A program made the translations under genes and the position numbers. A stretch of DNA of 41,163 nt from the NCBI GenBank assembly GCA_002456975.1, contig NTKA01000013.1:1-41163 (forward strand). The letters are read 5' to 3'. Positions 35,402 to 41,163 of this stretch are shown in pieces (position 1 is the stretch's first letter; every line of letters begins with the position of its first letter). The notes below the pieces were generated by a model. It was not told the DNA's origin, did no database searches, and worked only from the letters and a program-made list of their open reading frames with translations. Source of the stretch: Halieaceae bacterium MED-G27 (lineage in GTDB: Bacteria; Pseudomonadota; Gammaproteobacteria; Pseudomonadales; Halieaceae).

Positions 35402-37708
35402 ATGTCGAGAAGAATTCTATTGGGTATAGCGCTCGGCGCAGTTAGCCCACTCGTTTTGAGCGACGACACGCTTGAAGAAATTATTATCACTGCGGCATTG
35501 ACCGCTAATGAATCATCTATAACAGAACGACCTGTTCACGTTATCACTGCCAATGAGCTGACGAAGCAAGGCACACAATCGATCGGTGAAGCACTTGATG
35601 CCCTTGCCGGCGTATCATCGACCGACTTTGGTGGCGCGGTAGGGCAGCCCGTTATACGGGGCCTTACCGGCAACCGGGTTAAAGTGCTTCAGAACAGCAT
35701 GGTGGTCAGAGACGTCTCGGCGCTGGGGCCTGATCACGCCAACGATATCGATCTCCACAACGTCCAACAAATTGAGGTCGTTCGTGGACCTTCGGCACTG
35801 CTCTACGCCAACGGGACCAGTGGCGGCATTGTGAACGTAGTTGACAATACGATTGCGCGATCACCGATATCTGAGTCGTCGCTGGAAATTGGCGCTGAAG
35901 CCCAATCAGTCAACGATGGCTCAGCATTTTCTGCCATTTGGCAGGGCAATGTTGCAGGCCTAAACACCAGCTATGCGTTTAAAACCTTCGATGCCAACCC
36001 TTATGACGTCCCCATGGGAGCCATTCTTCATTCTGAGGAGGAGCACCATGAAGAAGAGCATGAAGAAGAACACGAGATGGAGCACGAAGAGCATGAAGAG
36101 CACGGCATGGATATGCTGGCGAACTCCGACCAGAAATCAGAGTCACACCGCTTTGGTGTCTCCAAAACTGGTGACTGGGGCTATGTAGGCGCCTCGTTTC
36201 AGCAGCTTACTTCTACTTATGGCGTGCCATTTCACAGCGAAGCCGCGCACTCTTACCACGAAGGCGAACATGGGGAAGAGCATGATGAAGGTCATGAGGA
36301 GGGTCATGAGGAAAGTCACGAAGCGGGCCATGAAGAACATGGTGAAGAACGTATTTTCTCATCCACTGAATCCGATGTCTTTACTATCGAAGGAAGCTAC
36401 AACGTAGGTGGTGGGCTACTTAACAGTATTAACTACAGCCTGAGAAACACCGACTATATGCTCACCGAGCAACATGCCGAAGAAGCCCATGAAGAAGAGG
36501 AGCATGAGGGAGAGGAGCATGAAGGCGAACACGCGGGGCATTCGGAAGAACCTACGATTTTCAGCAACGAGGCAACTGAATTATCGGTGATTTTCGACCT
36601 CGGAGGGGATGACAGCGCTAGCCGAGTCGTGCTTAATCATGTTGTAGAAGACATCTCTATCCTGGGAGAAGAAGTCTTTATGCAGCCGGTCGAATCTACC
36701 GAAACCACTGTGGGCTTCTTTACTGGCCTCGAACTTAGCAACTGGCATCTCGATGTTGGAGCTCGTTGGGATTCTGTCGAAAGACAGGGCTTCGCGGCTG
36801 AACATCATGAAGAAGAGGAGCACGAGGAAGAGCATGAGGGAGATCACGAAGAAGAGCATGAGTCTATGCCCTTCACTTTCGATGACGACAGCCTCAGCCT
36901 TGCTGGAACTCTAAGCACTGACCTAAACGATAGTACTGAGTTAGCGCTTGGCCTTGCATCGGTGGCAAAGATGCCCTCATCGGTTGAGCTATTTATGAAT
37001 GGCGCGCACTTAGCATCGGCACGGTTTGAAGTTGGTGATGCCGACTTGAAAACCGAGCGCTCCAATAATTTGGATCTCTCGATCAACTATGAAGGTGATG
37101 ATTGGTATGCGCGTGCAGCGATTTATCGCAACAGCATAGATAACTACATCTATCTCCGTGACGAGCTAGAAGAAGAACATGAAGAGTACGACGGTGAAGA
37201 AGAGGAAGGTCATGAAGAGGAACACCATGATGATCATGGCGGCCTCATTCTGGCTGAATTTACACAAGCTGACGCTGTATTCACCGGTTACGAACTTGAA
37301 GTTGGGCGTTCATTCACTGTGGCATCCGGCATCCTGGACTTTCGTCTACAGCGAGATGCTGTAAGCGCCGAGTTCTCAAGCGGAGGTAATGTGCCCAGGG
37401 TCGTACCCGCGAGGAATGTGATTGCACTCGATTACTCGGCAAACAACGGGCTTGGAGCGTCATTAGAGGTTGTCGACGTTGAGAGTCAGTCCGATGTGGC
37501 TTTGGGTGAAACCACCACGCAGGGATTTACACTTATCAATGCCAGCCTTTCAAAGTCATTCATGCTCGATAGTGAATCAGTGCTCACGATCACAGCCTTC
37601 GGACGGAACCTCAACGATGAAGTGGCCAGAAACCACTCTTCCTTCGTTAAGGATGCGATCCCACTACCTGGCCGCAATATCGGGATCAGAGCAACGATAA
37701 GCTTCTAG
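35402..37708 (+). CDS. ZnuD-like TonB-dependent receptor with His/Glu-rich inserts
   Basis: This 768-residue outer-membrane receptor has a signal peptide (1-20), a TonB-box-like LEEIIITA at about 23-30, a plug domain (about 40-150, with PVIRGLTGNRVKVLQN and ERVRGPSALLYA-like text) and a 22-strand barrel ending in Phe (RATISF). The plug text SALGPDHAND is that of the ZnuD zinc-receptor group. Five separate His/Glu-rich stretches lie in barrel loops at residues 210-234, 283-316, 358-382, 468-488 and 593-612. Each is made of HE, HEEE or HEG units that could gather Zn2+, Cu2+ or Ni2+ ions. An 88-residue exported Cys/His protein gene precedes it. I found no Zur box. Zinc is the best guess for the cargo. 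Confidence 0.9.
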   Translation: MSRRILLGIALGAVSPLVLSDDTLEEIIITAALTANESSITERPVHVITANELTKQGTQSIGEALDALAGVSSTDFGGAVGQPVIRGLTGNRVKVLQNSMVVRDVSALGPDHANDIDLHNVQQIEVVRGPSALLYANGTSGGIVNVVDNTIARSPISESSLEIGAEAQSVNDGSAFSAIWQGNVAGLNTSYAFKTFDANPYDVPMGAILHSEEEHHEEEHEEEHEMEHEEHEEHGMDMLANSDQKSESHRFGVSKTGDWGYVGASFQQLTSTYGVPFHSEAAHSYHEGEHGEEHDEGHEEGHEESHEAGHEEHGEERIFSSTESDVFTIEGSYNVGGGLLNSINYSLRNTDYMLTEQHAEEAHEEEEHEGEEHEGEHAGHSEEPTIFSNEATELSVIFDLGGDDSASRVVLNHVVEDISILGEEVFMQPVESTETTVGFFTGLELSNWHLDVGARWDSVERQGFAAEHHEEEEHEEEHEGDHEEEHESMPFTFDDDSLSLAGTLSTDLNDSTELALGLASVAKMPSSVELFMNGAHLASARFEVGDADLKTERSNNLDLSINYEGDDWYARAAIYRNSIDNYIYLRDELEEEHEEYDGEEEEGHEEEHHDDHGGLILAEFTQADAVFTGYELEVGRSFTVASGILDFRLQRDAVSAEFSSGGNVPRVVPARNVIALDYSANNGLGASLEVVDVESQSDVALGETTTQGFTLINASLSKSFMLDSESVLTITAFGRNLNDEVARNHSSFVKDAIPLPGRNIGIRATISF
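36029..37237 (+). repeat. Five His/Glu codon-repeat blocks inside the TonB receptor gene
   Basis: Low-complexity blocks of CAT/CAC and GAA/GAG codons occur at 36029-36103, 36248-36349, 36473-36547, 36803-36862 and 37178-37237. Each keeps the reading frame and is set between ordinary barrel-strand sequence. They are short tandem runs such as CATGAAGAAGAG that could expand or shrink by slippage in threes or sixes. Confidence 0.85.
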
Positions 37709-37743
37709 TAGGAAAGTCGGCTCACTGACACTTAGGTGACAAT

Positions 37744-37765
37744 GTGGGCGGCACATGCCGCCCAC
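37744..37765. terminator. Hairpin between convergent genes, probable bidirectional terminator
   Basis: GTGGGCGGC and GCCGCCCAC form a perfect 9-base-pair stem with an ACAT loop, 36 bases after the receptor stop and just before the end of the NTF2-like gene. It is followed by CTATTAAT, the same eight bases that follow the hairpin at 10238, and not by a T-run. Confidence 0.65.
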
Positions 37766-37767
37766 TA

Positions 37768-38166
37768 TTAATGTGTGGCGCTAGCCGCCTTCAGCTTTTC
37801 GAGCATTTCGCCCATCTGGCCATGCACAGCATTGATTGCTTTTAGTGGCCGGACCATAACTTTGAACTCGAGAATTTTGTTATCGCTGAAGGTGATGATG
37901 TCTACACCGTTGACAAAGATACCATCCACTGTGGTGGTGAATTCAAGAACAGCGTGATCCCCTGAAATAATTTCGCGCGTGTACTCGAAACCCTCAGATA
38001 ACACATCCGTGGCCGCACTAAGGTAGGCAAAGGTAATGTCCCTTCCCACCTGAGGCGTGTGAACAACAGGCGACCAAAACACGCAGTCCGGGTGTATCAG
38101 GTCAAATAATGCCTTGGTATCACTGGAGCGCATGATTTCATGCCACTGTGCCAGACCTTTGTTCAT
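37768..38166 (-). CDS. NTF2-like / SnoaL-like protein
   Basis: This 132-residue cytoplasmic protein has the cystatin-like cone fold of the NTF2 superfamily, seen in the N-terminal helix with FDLIHPDCVFWSPVV and the later FTTTVDGIFVNGVDIITF and KILEFKVMVRP strands. Such proteins bind or convert a small hydrophobic ligand, but function varies widely (isomerase, dehydratase or none). GGGAGATC stands before the ATG. The next gene upstream on the same strand starts about 360 bases away and ends 24 bases before this one, so they may share a transcript. The ligand is unknown. Confidence 0.8.
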   Translation of the reverse strand: MNKGLAQWHEIMRSSDTKALFDLIHPDCVFWSPVVHTPQVGRDITFAYLSAATDVLSEGFEYTREIISGDHAVLEFTTTVDGIFVNGVDIITFSDNKILEFKVMVRPLKAINAVHGQMGEMLEKLKAASATH

Positions 38167-38189
38167 GATCTCCCATCCAATCTTTCTCG

Positions 38190-38528
38190 TTACCGGCCAC
38201 TATCGGCTGTTAATTCGTAATCTCTTTCAGCGGCCTTTCTAATTTCATAAGCCGCTTGACCTCGAAGTTTCTCGGCTGATCTCACCCGCGCGTCGCGCCG
38301 GCTGCGTTGCGCTACCGCTAACCAACGCTGAAACAACGCTGCCTGGTACTCGCCCGCTACCAAGCTGTCTACAAGTGCGATATCAATCCCGAGTCGGTAT
38401 GCAATCCGACTGGGCCTAATCCGGTGCGCGTGAAACTCCGCAACCAAACGGATTTGTTGTGCCTCCGGTAAGTGACACTCAACGGCATACCCAAGCGGCG
38501 GATTAGGAGATCGTAGTTGGTCTGACAA
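38190..38528 (-). CDS. Small hypothetical protein with possible helix-turn-helix
   Basis: I do not recognise this 112-residue protein. Residues 29-58 (FHAHRIRPSRIAYRLGIDIALVDSL, written here only in part) read like a helix-turn-helix in which a short turn falls at LGID. The C-terminal 45 residues are rich in Arg, Ala and Glu and should form a long basic helix. There is no signal or membrane segment. The first codon is TTG with AAGG 12 bases away, so the start is weak. It lies 23 bases upstream of the NTF2-like gene. DNA binding is a guess; the gene could also be a lineage-specific protein. Confidence 0.55.
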   Translation of the reverse strand: MSDQLRSPNPPLGYAVECHLPEAQQIRLVAEFHAHRIRPSRIAYRLGIDIALVDSLVAGEYQAALFQRWLAVAQRSRRDARVRSAEKLRGQAAYEIRKAAERDYELTADSGR

Positions 38529-38782
38529 TGGTTCTTCGGCCTTTAATTCATCGAATCATGGTATCGCAAGCCTAGCGCAGCTCCTAGATTGTCGGAAATT
38601 GAGTAAAAAGTGGAACTATTTTTCGCGCTGACCTACATAGCGACCTGATAAGATACACAAGCTAGAAGATCGCGAGTCATGCGATCGCTGGGGGTCGGCT
38701 GGGGGGCCGATGCAATGAGAGCTCTGGGTCAAGGCTTGGTACAGATCTGGACGCCCTCGGAATCAATTATCAGGAGTGATGA
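38529..38782. other. Leader/promoter region of pyruvate kinase with two small hairpins
   Basis: This 254-base gap is divergent, between the small hypothetical gene and pyk. GATAAGAT at about 38648 is a possible -10 for pyk, without a clear -35. Two small stems follow: GATCGC...GCGATC at 38668-38686 (7-base loop) and TCGGC...GCCGA at 38695-38710 (6-base G-rich loop). The run of G around 38690-38706 is unusual for the region. No gene or known RNA motif was recognised. Confidence 0.4.
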
Positions 38783-40243
38783 GTGTCCTCATCTGAAATC
38801 CGAAGTCACAGAAGAACAAAAATAGTAGCAACCGTTGGTCCCGGTAGTGACAGTGAGGACATGATCGGCAAACTAATTGGTGCCGGCGTCAATGTCTTTC
38901 GACTCAATTTCAGCCATGGTGCTGGTAGCCATCATCAAAAAATCGCCGACCGAATTCGCCGGCAAGCGAGACATCAGGGAAAGTACGTAGGCATCCTAGC
39001 CGATTTGCAAGGACCTAAAATCCGGGTTGCTAGCTTTGCCGACGGCGGGGTTCGCTTGTTTGCCGGCGATAGCTTTTTACTGAGCCTTGATATTGACCCT
39101 GAGCAAGGCACGAGTGCCGGGGTCGGCATCGAGTTTGAAGACTTGCCCAACAGTGTCGAGGTCGACGATATCCTGTTATTGGATGATGGAAAACTTCGGT
39201 TACGCGTAGAAGCGGTAGCGCCAAGGGCAATTGAGTGCACGGTGCTAGTAGGGGGGCGCTTAAGCTCTAGGAAAGGAGTCAACAAACTCGGAGGCGGGAT
39301 TGCTGCGCCGGCTCTAACCGACAAAGATAAGACCGACATCGCGCTGATGTCAGGTATTAAACCGGATTTTGTTGCTGTCTCTTTTGTGGCCTCCGCCGCG
39401 GACATTTTAGAGGCGCGGCAATTACTGCACGCGCAAGGCGTAAACGCTGCCATCATTGCAAAGATCGAGCGAGCCGAGGTAGTGGCGGATGACAGCCTTT
39501 TAAATGAGATTATCGACGCCTGCGAAAGTGTCATGGTTGCCAGAGGCGACCTCGGTATCGAAGTCGGCGATGCAGAGCTAATTGGTATTCAGAAAGACCT
39601 TATATCTCGAACCAGAAAACGCGATCGCATGGTCATTACGGCGACGCAAATGATGGAATCGATGATTAGCAATTCGATGCCAACACGCGCCGAAGTTTTT
39701 GACGTGGCTAACGCTGTGTTGGATGGTACCGACGCTGTCATGCTATCTGCGGAAACAGCGGTGGGTGAATATCCCGTAGAAGTTGTGCGAGCCATGGCAA
39801 ACGCCGCACTCGGAGCAGAACGTCATCCGGTGGCGCGCACCTCAAAATTCAGAGCGGATCGCGAGTTTAGCTCACCACACGAGACCGTCGCGCTTGCAAC
39901 TATGTACGGGGCGAATCACTTCCCCGGCGTTCGGGGCATCGCCACCCACACGGAAACTGGTGGAACTCCGATGCTCATGTCGCGACTGAGCTCCGGCCTT
40001 CCAATCTTTGCCTTGAGTCGGAATGCGGAGACCCTGCAAAAATTAGCGCTATGCCGAGGCGTCATACCGGTCTTTTTTGACATGACTGCGTTCGACCCGT
40101 CTGATATTGAAGCACGCACCCTAGAGTATTTGAGCGACGCAGGATTTGTGGGAAAAGGTGACTTCATTATGATGACAATGGGTAGTCAAGTAGGACTAGC
40201 TGGGGGCACCAACAGCGTCAGAGTGTTAGCTGTTGGCCAATAA
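38783..40243 (+). CDS. pyk: Pyruvate kinase
   Basis: Pyruvate kinase makes pyruvate and ATP from phosphoenolpyruvate and ADP, the last glycolytic step. The 486-residue protein starts at a GTG with AGGAG 7-8 bases upstream. Conserved segments are TKIVATVGP at 12-20, FRLNFSHG at 39-46, ADLQGPKIR near 73-81, AKIERAE near 226-232, the metal-binding VMVARGDLGIEVG, and ATQMMESMISN plus PTRAEVFDVANAV with the AETAVGEYPVE loop. The C-terminal regulatory domain (about 355-486) is complete. It is preceded by a 254-base non-coding leader and followed by the cold-shock gene. No other glycolytic gene is nearby. Confidence 0.96.
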   Translation: MSSSEIRSHRRTKIVATVGPGSDSEDMIGKLIGAGVNVFRLNFSHGAGSHHQKIADRIRRQARHQGKYVGILADLQGPKIRVASFADGGVRLFAGDSFLLSLDIDPEQGTSAGVGIEFEDLPNSVEVDDILLLDDGKLRLRVEAVAPRAIECTVLVGGRLSSRKGVNKLGGGIAAPALTDKDKTDIALMSGIKPDFVAVSFVASAADILEARQLLHAQGVNAAIIAKIERAEVVADDSLLNEIIDACESVMVARGDLGIEVGDAELIGIQKDLISRTRKRDRMVITATQMMESMISNSMPTRAEVFDVANAVLDGTDAVMLSAETAVGEYPVEVVRAMANAALGAERHPVARTSKFRADREFSSPHETVALATMYGANHFPGVRGIATHTETGGTPMLMSRLSSGLPIFALSRNAETLQKLALCRGVIPVFFDMTAFDPSDIEARTLEYLSDAGFVGKGDFIMMTMGSQVGLAGGTNSVRVLAVGQ

Positions 40244-40280
40244 ATGAGTTAAATCGCGCTAAACCGCCATAAAAGGTTCA

Positions 40281-40308
40281 TTAGACATAGCCGAGATCTG
40301 TGTATACT
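40281..40308 (+). promoter_or_regulatory. Sigma-70-type promoter of the cold-shock gene
   Basis: TTAGAC (40281-40286) and TATACT (40303-40308) are fair -35 and -10 matches with a 16-base spacer. The start of transcription should be near 40315, leaving an mRNA leader of about 100 bases before the ATG. That leader contains a tight GCAGC-TT-GCTGC stem at 40368-40379. Confidence 0.65.
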
Positions 40309-40417
40309 AGTCGAGTTCGCATTGCGAGGCGTCACTGTAACCACTGGTTTCCAAACGTTTTCACATCGCAGCTTGCTGCAACGAGCATTACAAAGTAAAC
40401 AAAAAAGGTAAATCAGT

Positions 40418-40624
40418 ATGTCTACAGTTACAGGAACCGTTAAGTGGTTCAACGAGACCAAGGGTTATGGTTTCATCGAGCAAGAGGGCGGTCCCGACGT
40501 CTTCGTTCACTTTAGCGCCATTCAAGGCGACGGCTTCAAAACACTTTCTGACGGTCAGAAAGTTGAGTTCACCGTAACCGACGGTCAAAAGGGCCCACAA
40601 GCGGAGAACGTAGTGCCTTCTTAA
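40418..40624 (+). CDS. CspA-family cold-shock protein
   Basis: This 68-residue single-domain OB-fold protein binds single-stranded RNA and DNA and can melt RNA structure. RNP1 is KGYGFI at 15-20 and RNP2 is VFVHF at 28-32; the conserved [11 protein letters not shown] starts at residue 6. AAAGG stands about 8 bases before the ATG. It has its own promoter, a leader of about 100 bases as in cspA-type genes, and a strong terminator 20 bases after the stop, so it is a single-gene unit. Cold induction is likely for the family but not shown; several paralogues are constitutive. Confidence 0.96.
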   Translation: MSTVTGTVKWFNETKGYGFIEQEGGPDVFVHFSAIQGDGFKTLSDGQKVEFTVTDGQKGPQAENVVPS

Positions 40625-40644
40625 GGCACGAAATCAGTTTTTCC

Positions 40645-40680
40645 AAAAAAAGCCGCTGTTTACAGCGGCTTTTTCTTTTC
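40645..40680. terminator. Strong bidirectional intrinsic terminator
   Basis: AGCCGCTG-TTTA-CAGCGGCT forms an 8-base-pair stem extended by A:T pairs, flanked by an A-run on the left and TTTTTCTTTT on the right. It therefore serves the cold-shock gene on the plus strand and the TPR gene on the minus strand. Confidence 0.92.
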
Positions 40681-40691
40681 TACTGGGCGCA

Positions 40692-41163
40692 TCAACCCAT
40701 TTCCTTGGCCAGTTCTTCTAAGCGATTTTCTTCGCTAGAAATGTAACGTAGCCACTGCTGTGCATATGTCTTCGAGCGCTCATCCTTGGCGGCCTCTCGA
40801 AAGGCGCGGCGAGCCGCGTTGAATTCCCCAAGATTAAACAAAGCCATACCCAGCGCCAGCCTAGCCTGATCTGGACGCTTAACACCGCCTCTGTCCAAGC
40901 CCTTGCGAATAGCATCAACTGCTTTCTGGTTCTGATCCAAATCTAAGTAAACGCTCCCCAAACGAGAAAATAAATCGCCGTTCTCTGATTTAGACGCCGC
41001 GGTTTCAAGCATGGGCAGACTCTTTTGCACTTCCTGTGCTTGACGCCAAGCATTACCCGTCAGTTCGTAGTTCTTTGAGGTTGCCTCAAGGGTCTCACTG
41101 TCCAAGCCCTCCGCCAGCACTTTGGCTGCAGGATAAGGCGCTTCCGCATTCAAATAGTAGTAA
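40692..41163 (-). CDS. TPR protein, 3' part only (cut by window edge)
   Basis: The reading frame is open to the right edge, so at least 156 C-terminal residues are seen and the true start is outside. Two or three TPR units show: LFSRLGSVYLDLDQNQKAVD, then ARLALGMALFNLGEFNAARR with FREAAKDE. The segment YYYLNAEAPYPAAKVLAEGL before them matches TPR proteins encoded with ExbB, ExbD and TonB in marine gammaproteobacteria, so a TonB energising cluster may lie just outside. That is inference from resemblance. The gene ends at the shared terminator with the cold-shock gene. Confidence 0.82.
   Translation of the reverse strand, partial: YYYLNAEAPYPAAKVLAEGLDSETLEATSKNYELTGNAWRQAQEVQKSLPMLETAASKSENGDLFSRLGSVYLDLDQNQKAVDAIRKGLDRGGVKRPDQARLALGMALFNLGEFNAARRAFREAAKDERSKTYAQQWLRYISSEENRLEELAKEMG

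Noticed and set aside
36029-37237. The repeated CATGAAGAAGAG blocks as a CRISPR-like or non-coding repeat array
   Set aside because: All blocks keep the receptor reading frame, spacing is uneven and each unit encodes His/Glu, so they are coding low-complexity inserts.
38974-39534. 186-codon frame antisense to pyruvate kinase, and similar long antisense frames (for example 2837-3361 and 15195-15674)
   Set aside because: They lie fully inside strongly supported genes on the other strand, read as low-information Ser/Arg/Thr-rich text, and have no motif or ribosome-binding site.
1-41163. Mobile element, prophage or genomic island
   Set aside because: No transposase, integrase, tRNA-edge or flanking repeats were seen; gene style looks even along the window.

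Overview
The window is a gene-dense piece of a bacterial chromosome. It looks like a heterotrophic marine gammaproteobacterium, with the OM60/NOR5 (Halieaceae) group as my best guess. That guess rests on gene content and protein style only: a complete distal valine-degradation operon, several TonB-linked genes, BCCT and DASS transporters, a Coq4 homologue, and a TPR gene of the kind found beside ExbB/ExbD/TonB. I could not run a search, so the taxonomy is inference. I see no tRNA, rRNA, CRISPR array, insertion sequence or prophage gene.

Region 1 (1-8.1 kb, all minus strand) holds an exported cyclase-family hydrolase, an HD-domain protein resembling the PhnZ/MIOX di-iron oxygenases, a Coq4 protein, a DASS anion symporter, a large lipoprotein with a predicted beta-propeller, and an NhaC-type antiporter. 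Region 2 (8.2-12.3 kb) holds gpsA and an M48 lipoprotein protease on the plus strand, which converge on a BCCT transporter across a perfect hairpin.

Region 3 (12.3-18.9 kb) is the valine operon mmsA - acyl-CoA dehydrogenase - enoyl-CoA hydratase - 3-hydroxyisobutyryl-CoA hydrolase - mmsB. A LuxR-type regulator is transcribed divergently from it. A decayed TPR fragment is fused by a 4-base overlap to the end of the regulator gene. Region 4 (18.9-27.5 kb) holds a chalcone-isomerase-like/DUF2878 pair, a class III aminotransferase, an MBL hydrolase overlapping an alpha/beta hydrolase, an iron-dependent alcohol dehydrogenase, a quinone oxidoreductase, an unknown small membrane protein and a PQQ-type sugar dehydrogenase.

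Region 5 (27.4-35 kb) holds a short RNase J, a DUF481 outer-membrane protein, divergent glutathione reductase plus a TSUP permease, and an apparent ubiX - MFS - 2-hydroxyacid dehydrogenase operon. Region 6 (35-37.7 kb) pairs an 88-residue exported Cys/His protein with a ZnuD-like TonB receptor that carries five separate His/Glu-rich inserts, probably a metal-uptake unit. Region 7 (37.7-41.2 kb) holds an NTF2-like protein, a small unknown protein, pyruvate kinase, a cold-shock gene with promoter and terminator, and the 3' end of a TPR gene.

Most of the window is ordinary metabolism. The strongest candidates for something less described are the His/Glu-insert receptor with its small partner, the PhnZ-like HD protein beside Coq4, and the TPR remnant.
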